The position numbers were made by a program, and so were the translations under genes. From the NCBI GenBank assembly GCA_963715285.1, contig CAVQRU010000022.1, positions 154,282 to 218,281 of the forward strand: 64,000 bases of DNA, written 5' to 3'. The notes beneath the pieces were generated by a model, which saw only the letters and a program-made list of their open reading frames with translations, had not been told where the DNA came from and made no database searches. Shown in pieces: positions 60,390 through 64,000 of this stretch (position 1 is the first letter of the stretch; every line of letters starts with the position of its first letter). This DNA comes from Sva-07 sp963715285. GTDB taxonomy: Bacteria; Actinomycetota; Acidimicrobiia; Acidimicrobiales; Ilumatobacteraceae.

Positions 60390-61152
60390 AGCTGCCGGTG
60401 AGGCGCGCGACGACGGGGCTCGCTCGTCGGACGCCCAAGCGGACGCCGGTGGGCGAGTAGGCGACGATGCAGAACACCGCACGGACGCCGTCGCGCCAGC
60501 CGATCTTCTTGCCGTCGTCGTAGGTGCGGCCGTAGTAGCTGATGCCCACCTCGTAGACGCGGCAGCGAAGGGCCGCGACCTTGGCGGTCACCTCCGGCTC
60601 GAAGCCGAAGCGGTCCTCCTCGATCACGATCTGCTGGATGATCTCGCGCCGGAACGCCTTGTAGCAGGTCTCCATGTCGGTGAGGTTGAGGTTGGTCGCC
60701 ATGTTCGACGCCAACGTGAGCGCCCGGTTTCCGAGGGTGTGCCAGAAGTAGAGGATTCGACGGGCGTCGCCACCGCTGAAGCGGGAGCCGTACACGACGT
60801 CGGCCTCGTCCGACAGCAGGGGGGCCAACACTTTCGGGTACTCGGCCGGGTCGTACTCGAGGTCCGCATCCTGCACGATCACGTACGGCCTGGTCGCCTC
60901 CGAGAAGCCGAGCCGCAGCGCTGCGCCCTTGCCCCGGTTGACCGGCTGGGTGAGGACGCGCAACCGTCCGTCGTCGTACGCCTGGAGGATGCCCCGCGTG
61001 CCGTCGGTCGACGCGTCGTCGACGGCGATCACCTCGCCGACGAGCGGTGAATCGAGCACGCGGTCGAGGATCTCCTTCACCGTCTGCGCTTCGTTGAAGC
61101 ATGGCATCACGACGCTGAGCACGCCGTCGGTCGGCGCTCCGGTGCCAGTCAC
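60388..61152 (-). CDS. Glycosyltransferase family 2 (polyprenyl-phosphate sugar transferase type)
   Basis: Protein of 254 residues with SVVMPCFNEAQTVKEIL, VIAVDDASTDGT, GKGAALRLGF, VIVQDADLEYDP (DxD) and VYGSRFSGG, matching dolichyl-phosphate mannose synthase-like GT2 enzymes. It uses a nucleotide sugar at the membrane face; the acceptor is probably a polyprenyl phosphate. GTG 61152 follows TAGGGT by eight bases. Confidence 0.88.
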   Translation of the reverse strand: MTGTGAPTDGVLSVVMPCFNEAQTVKEILDRVLDSPLVGEVIAVDDASTDGTRGILQAYDDGRLRVLTQPVNRGKGAALRLGFSEATRPYVIVQDADLEYDPAEYPKVLAPLLSDEADVVYGSRFSGGDARRILYFWHTLGNRALTLASNMATNLNLTDMETCYKAFRREIIQQIVIEEDRFGFEPEVTAKVAALRCRVYEVGISYYGRTYDDGKKIGWRDGVRAVFCIVAYSPTGVRLGVRRASPVVARLTGS

Positions 61153-61160
61153 GGATCGCG

Positions 61161-61166
61161 ACCCTA
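61161..61166 (-). promoter_or_regulatory. -10 box of the glycosyltransferase gene
   Basis: TAGGGT on the minus strand, 8 bases before GTG 61152; it contains the TAG stop of the toxin gene. Confidence 0.45.
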
Positions 61167-61577
61167 GTGAGTCAGCGAGCTGACGACGTCGAACCCGAGG
61201 CCCATCGCCACACCGATGTGGGCGGGATCGAAGGTGACGAAGCGGATGGGACCGGGGAGACGTTCGGCGGCGGCGAAGTGGATCGCATCGCTGAGGCGCA
61301 CCGGTTGCGTTCGTGCGAGCGCGGCGGCCCGGTCGAGGCAGCGCTGGTCGACCGGCACGACGTGGAGGTGGTCCCAGGCGAGCCGGACGGCGTCTTCGAG
61401 ATCGAGGCGCAGGATCACCTGGTCGGTGAGGCGGTCGATCGCCGGGAGCGCCTCGGTGAGCGCCATCGCCGACGCTGCCCACACCGGGTCGTCGGCGAGT
61501 GCGGCGAGCGTGGTCGCCCGCAACGGCCCGTCGATCCCGAGCGCCAGCAGCGCGCTCGTGTCGAGCACCACCGTCAC
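61164..61577 (-). CDS. PIN-domain toxin (VapC-like)
   Basis: Protein of 137 residues. The acidic residues of a PIN ribonuclease are present: D6 (VLDTSALLAL), the glutamate in MALTEALPAI, the aspartate in RLSDAIHFAAA and the last one in TFDPAH. It would cut RNA unless bound by the antitoxin encoded upstream. The frame stays open for 114 more codons through the repeat array, but that part is only translated repeat; GTG 61577 directly before TVVLDTS is the natural start. It is separated from its antitoxin by 412 bases, which is unusual. Confidence 0.82.
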   Translation of the reverse strand: MTVVLDTSALLALGIDGPLRATTLAALADDPVWAASAMALTEALPAIDRLTDQVILRLDLEDAVRLAWDHLHVVPVDQRCLDRAAALARTQPVRLSDAIHFAAAERLPGPIRFVTFDPAHIGVAMGLGFDVVSSLTH

Positions 61578-61625
61578 GCCGTCGCCCCCTCCCCGCCCGG
61601 CACCCATCCCGAGCGGAGCCGATCC

Positions 61626-61921
61626 GTTTGCGTCGAGGTCTGGGTGGGGCGGGTCACCGATTGTGCAACGCAAACAGGGTGCGGGCGGGACCATCCCGTT
61701 TGCGTCGAGGTTCGGGTGGGCCGGGTCACCGAATGTGCAACGCAAACGGAGCGGCGGGGGCGAGGGCGGCGAGGGCGGCGGTGCCGGCGGAACCGCTCTG
61801 TTTGCGTCGAGGTCTGGGTGGGCCGGGTCACCGAATGTGCAACACAAACAGGCTGCGGCCGGGACCATTCCGTTTGCGTCGAGGTTCGGGTGGGGCGGGT
61901 CACCGATTGTGCAACGCAAAC
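61626..61921. repeat. Array of four 50-base repeats inside the toxin-antitoxin operon
   Basis: Copies at 61626-61675, 61698-61747, 61800-61849 and 61872-61921. Each starts GTTTGCGTCGAGGT and ends TGTGCAACRCAAAC; the first and last eight bases are inverted repeats. The gaps are 22, 52 and 22 bases. The two 22-base gaps resemble each other, so copies 1-2 and 3-4 look like a duplicated pair. The rest of 61578-61989 is G-rich low-complexity sequence with no other gene. Confidence 0.9.
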
Positions 61922-61989
61922 GGAGCGGCGCTGGCGGGAGCGGCGGTGGCGGCGGGGGAGGTGGGGGCCGGGGTGGCCGGGGGTGGCGG

Positions 61990-62274
61990 TCATCCGCGGA
62001 GTTCCCGGAGGACCTGGTCGATGCGGACGCCGGCCCACACCGGGACGGGTTCCGGGGCGCGCCACTCGCTCGTGCGGCGGGGAGGGATCACGGCGCCGGA
62101 GCCGATCAGCCGTTCGAGGTCGGGAGCGTCGGCGTCGAGCGGGCCGAGCTGCGCCACCGGACGACCCGCCGCCGTCACCACGGTGCGCTCGCCGGCGCCG
62201 GCGCGTCGGACCGCCTCGGCGAGCCCGGCGCGCAGTTCTCGGATGCCGACGGTCCGGGCCGAATCTGTGTCCAC
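61990..62274 (-). CDS. Phd/YefM-type antitoxin (VapB-like)
   Basis: Protein of 94 residues. RTVGIRELRAGLAEAVRRAGAGERTVVTAAGRPVAQLGP is the DNA-binding half of Phd/YefM antitoxins; the C-terminal part with EWRAPEPVPVW would wrap the PIN toxin. GTG 62274 lies in a palindromic operator. The stop is preceded by A (ATGA at 61990-61993), the usual place for an overlapping toxin start, now far from the toxin. Confidence 0.75.
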   Translation of the reverse strand: MDTDSARTVGIRELRAGLAEAVRRAGAGERTVVTAAGRPVAQLGPLDADAPDLERLIGSGAVIPPRRTSEWRAPEPVPVWAGVRIDQVLRELRG

Positions 62275-62285
62275 ATGTGTACACA
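62266..62285 (-). promoter_or_regulatory. Operator of the toxin-antitoxin operon
   Basis: Two adjacent ten-base palindromes, TGTGTCCACA and TGTGTACACA, cover the antitoxin start codon and lie 45 bases before the divergent acyl-CoA dehydrogenase. This is a likely autoregulatory site. Confidence 0.55.
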
Positions 62286-62329
62286 AGCAGAGTTGCGTGG
62301 GTTGGTGCAACCCCGTCATGATCTCGGCC

Positions 62330-63445
62330 ATGAACTTTGCCTTCACCGACGAACAGGAAGAACTCCGCAAGACCGTGCGCTCGTTCCTCGAGAACAAGAG
62401 CTCCGAGGAAGCGGTCCGCGAGATGATGGAGACCGAGGACGGCTTCGACCCCGCCGTCTGGTCGCAGATGGGTGAGCAGATGGGCCTCCAGGGCCTGTCG
62501 ATCCCCGAGGAGTACGGCGGCTCGGGCTACGGCTTCGTCGAACTCGGCATCGTGCTCGAGGAGATGGGCCGAGCGCTGCTGTGCGCGCCGTTCTTCTCCA
62601 GCGCCGTGCTCGCCGCCAACACCCTGCTCCAGTCGGGCGACGAGGCCGCCATGGCGAAGTACCTCCCCGGCATCGCCTCGGGCGAGACGATCGCGACGCT
62701 CGCCTACGTCGAGCCGTCCGGCAAGTGGGACGAGTCGGGCATCACGATGGAGGCCACCAAGTCCGGTGACGGCTACACGCTCTCGGGCACGAAGTCGTTC
62801 GTGCTCGACGGCAACGCCGCCAACTTGATCATCGTCGCCGCGAAGACCGCAGCGGGCACCAGCCTGTTCGCCGTCGACGGCGATGCTGCCGGGCTCACGA
62901 AGACGAACCTGTCGACGATGGACCAGACCCGCAAGCAGGCCAAGCTCGACTTCGACAACACGCCGGCGACCCTGATCGGCGAAGAGGGCAAGGGCTGGGA
63001 CACGCTCGAGACCGTGCTCGACCTCGCCGCGGTGGCGCTCGCTGCCGAGCAGGTCGGTGGCGCCCAGAAGGTGCTCGAGATGGCCGTCGAGTACGCGAAG
63101 GTGCGCGTGCAGTTCGGCCGCCCGATCGGTTCGTTCCAGGCGATCAAGCACAAGTGCGCCGACATGCTGCTCGAGGTCGAGTCGGCCAAGTCGGCTGCGT
63201 ACTACGGCATGTGGTGCGCCAGCGAGATGAACGATGAACTGCCGTCGACCGCCTCGCTCGCCAAGGCCTACTGCTCGGAGGCGTACTTCCACGCCGCCGC
63301 CGAGAACATCCAGATCCACGGCGGCATCGGCTTCACCTGGGAGCACCCGGCCCACCTCTACTTCAAGCGCGCCAAGAGCTCCGAGCTCCTCTTCGGTGAT
63401 CCCACCTACCACCGCGAGCAGCTCGCCCAGCGCATCGGCATCTGA
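62330..63445 (+). CDS. Acyl-CoA dehydrogenase
   Basis: Protein of 371 residues, normal length. MNFAFTDEQEELRKTVRSFLE opens the N-terminal helical domain, then IPEEYGGSGYG, and the C-terminal QVGGAQKVLEMAVEYAKVRVQFGRPIGSFQAIKHKCADM and IQIHGGIGFTWEHP. The middle TLAYVEPSGKWDESG replaces the usual ALTEPxAGSD, so it may belong to the variant (FadE-type) group that acts in heterodimers, as in steroid or branched-chain oxidation. ATG 62330 is preferred to the in-frame 62318. The TGA stop is the left end of palindrome 8. Confidence 0.85.
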   Translation: MNFAFTDEQEELRKTVRSFLENKSSEEAVREMMETEDGFDPAVWSQMGEQMGLQGLSIPEEYGGSGYGFVELGIVLEEMGRALLCAPFFSSAVLAANTLLQSGDEAAMAKYLPGIASGETIATLAYVEPSGKWDESGITMEATKSGDGYTLSGTKSFVLDGNAANLIIVAAKTAAGTSLFAVDGDAAGLTKTNLSTMDQTRKQAKLDFDNTPATLIGEEGKGWDTLETVLDLAAVALAAEQVGGAQKVLEMAVEYAKVRVQFGRPIGSFQAIKHKCADMLLEVESAKSAAYYGMWCASEMNDELPSTASLAKAYCSEAYFHAAAENIQIHGGIGFTWEHPAHLYFKRAKSSELLFGDPTYHREQLAQRIGI

Positions 63446-63479
63446 ATGAGACGCGGGGTCTGACCCCACGTCTCATTGT
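63443..63479. repeat. REP-like palindrome 8, core GGGGTCTGACCCC
   Basis: Centred on base 63461; arms TGAATGAGACG with one mismatch inside and decay in the last two bases. It begins with the stop codon of the acyl-CoA dehydrogenase gene. Confidence 0.9.
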
Positions 63480-63540
63480 CGAGCGGCGTTCCACCGGTGT
63501 GTGGGGCGCCGCTCGGTCGCGTTCGTAGACTCGCACGAAC

Positions 63541-64000
63541 ATGGATGGCATCACGATCGTCTTCGCCGTGGTGGCCGCGCTCGGCGTGTTCGTGATCGCG
63601 GCGGTCGCCGTCGGGCGCGAGGCGCACCGTCTCGACGCCGTTGCACCCCGCGTGGTGTATCGCCTCGACGAAGCGGTCGACTTCGTGTGCGACCGGCTGC
63701 CCGAGGAGAGCCAGGCTCGCCTCACGCCCGAGGAGGTCGAGCAGCTGCTCGTGTTCCACATGCGGTGGCTGCACGAGCAGGGCCTGCAGCCCGACGACGT
63801 GGTCGACAGGCCGCAGTCGATCGACGAACCGGTGGTGATCACCGAGGATGCGCTCACGGCCTGGCTGCTCGGCCAGGCCGAGGAGAACGGTGTCGAACTG
63901 CTCGACGACGTCGACGCCGTCAACGTGGTGGAGGCGCACCTCGAGTACTTCGAGGCGATCGGCGCCGTCGGCCCGCAGGCCGGCCTCGACGACGTCATCT
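63541..64000 (+). CDS. Conserved membrane-anchored hypothetical protein, 3' end cut by the window
   Basis: Open from ATG 63541 to the window end, 153 residues visible. An N-terminal helix (ITIVFAVVAALGVFVIAAVAV) is followed by an acidic cytosolic part (RLTPEEVEQLLVFHMRWLHEQG, then DDVDAVNVVEAHLEYFEAIG), a pattern I know only as an unnamed actinobacterial protein. TAGACT lies nine bases before the start, again without a Shine-Dalgarno. Confidence 0.7.
   Translation, partial: MDGITIVFAVVAALGVFVIAAVAVGREAHRLDAVAPRVVYRLDEAVDFVCDRLPEESQARLTPEEVEQLLVFHMRWLHEQGLQPDDVVDRPQSIDEPVVITEDALTAWLLGQAEENGVELLDDVDAVNVVEAHLEYFEAIGAVGPQAGLDDVI

Noticed and set aside
61578..61919. N-terminal extension of the PIN toxin with repeated CTFGDPAHPNLDANG
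   Set aside because: It is translated repeat sequence; the same repeats are open in other frames too, and PIN homology starts at TVVLDTS.
61626..61921. CRISPR array
   Set aside because: Only four units, gaps of 22, 52 and 22 bases that resemble each other, units not identical, no cas genes.

Overview
The window is high-GC actinobacterial chromosome. The gene set is F420-type LLM oxidoreductases, paired Get3-like ATPases, an actinobacterial SUF layout, a LOG protein and TAP-like secreted hydrolases. Many genes have a TANNNT -10 box 6-9 bases in front of the start codon and no Shine-Dalgarno (leaderless mRNAs). This fits Acidimicrobiia (Ilumatobacter-like), but the taxon is inference. No rRNA, tRNA, CRISPR array or prophage was seen.

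Layout. (1) 0.2-8.8 kb: one coupled operon for reductive pyrimidine or hydantoin catabolism (beta-ureidopropionase, dihydropyrimidinase, malonate-semialdehyde dehydrogenase), an LLM flavin/F420 enzyme and a four-gene ABC importer with an NMT1/THI5-like binding protein. A class III aminotransferase nearby (9.6-11.0 kb) could link beta-alanine to malonate semialdehyde. (2) 11-18 kb: mixed metabolic and secreted proteins, including an acyl-CoA dehydrogenase with an N-terminal extension like methylsuccinyl-CoA dehydrogenase. (3) 18-22 kb: nrdAB class I ribonucleotide reductase behind a pair of NrdR-type boxes. (4) 22-29 kb: CoA-transferase, HMG-CoA lyase, a BagA/BagB-like ATPase pair, a beta-lactamase-fold hydrolase and an LPG-synthase-like membrane protein. 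(5) 28.6-32 kb: a MaoC hydratase and two HpcH/CitE lyases that, with the dehydrogenase at 12.5 kb, resemble the lower half of the ethylmalonyl-CoA pathway; mutY between them is frameshifted. (6) 32-34 kb: a UGSC-family selenoprotein with an in-frame TGA and a downstream hairpin, plus its thioredoxin-domain partner. (7) 37.6-47.7 kb: ferredoxin and two SUF transcription units (sufB / sufD-Rieske-sufC, and sufC2-sufS-sufU) whose promoters share one dyad. (8) 47.7-48.6 kb: a REP-associated tyrosine transposase flanked by its palindromes. (9) 48.6-58.5 kb: xylose regulon (xylA, ROK repressor, xylF-xylH-xylG) interrupted by a haloperoxidase/FG-GAP pair. (10) 58.5-64 kb: metallo-hydrolase, methyltransferase, glycosyltransferase, a VapBC-like toxin-antitoxin pair split by an array of 50-base repeats, an acyl-CoA dehydrogenase, and a gene cut by the window end.

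The most unusual items are: eight palindromes with an invariant GGGGTCWGACCCC core but different self-complementary arms, most of them fused to gene stop codons; the candidate selenocysteine gene; the Get3-like ATPase pair in which each partner lacks the lysine the other keeps; the three-promoter SUF dyad; and the repeat array inside the toxin-antitoxin operon.
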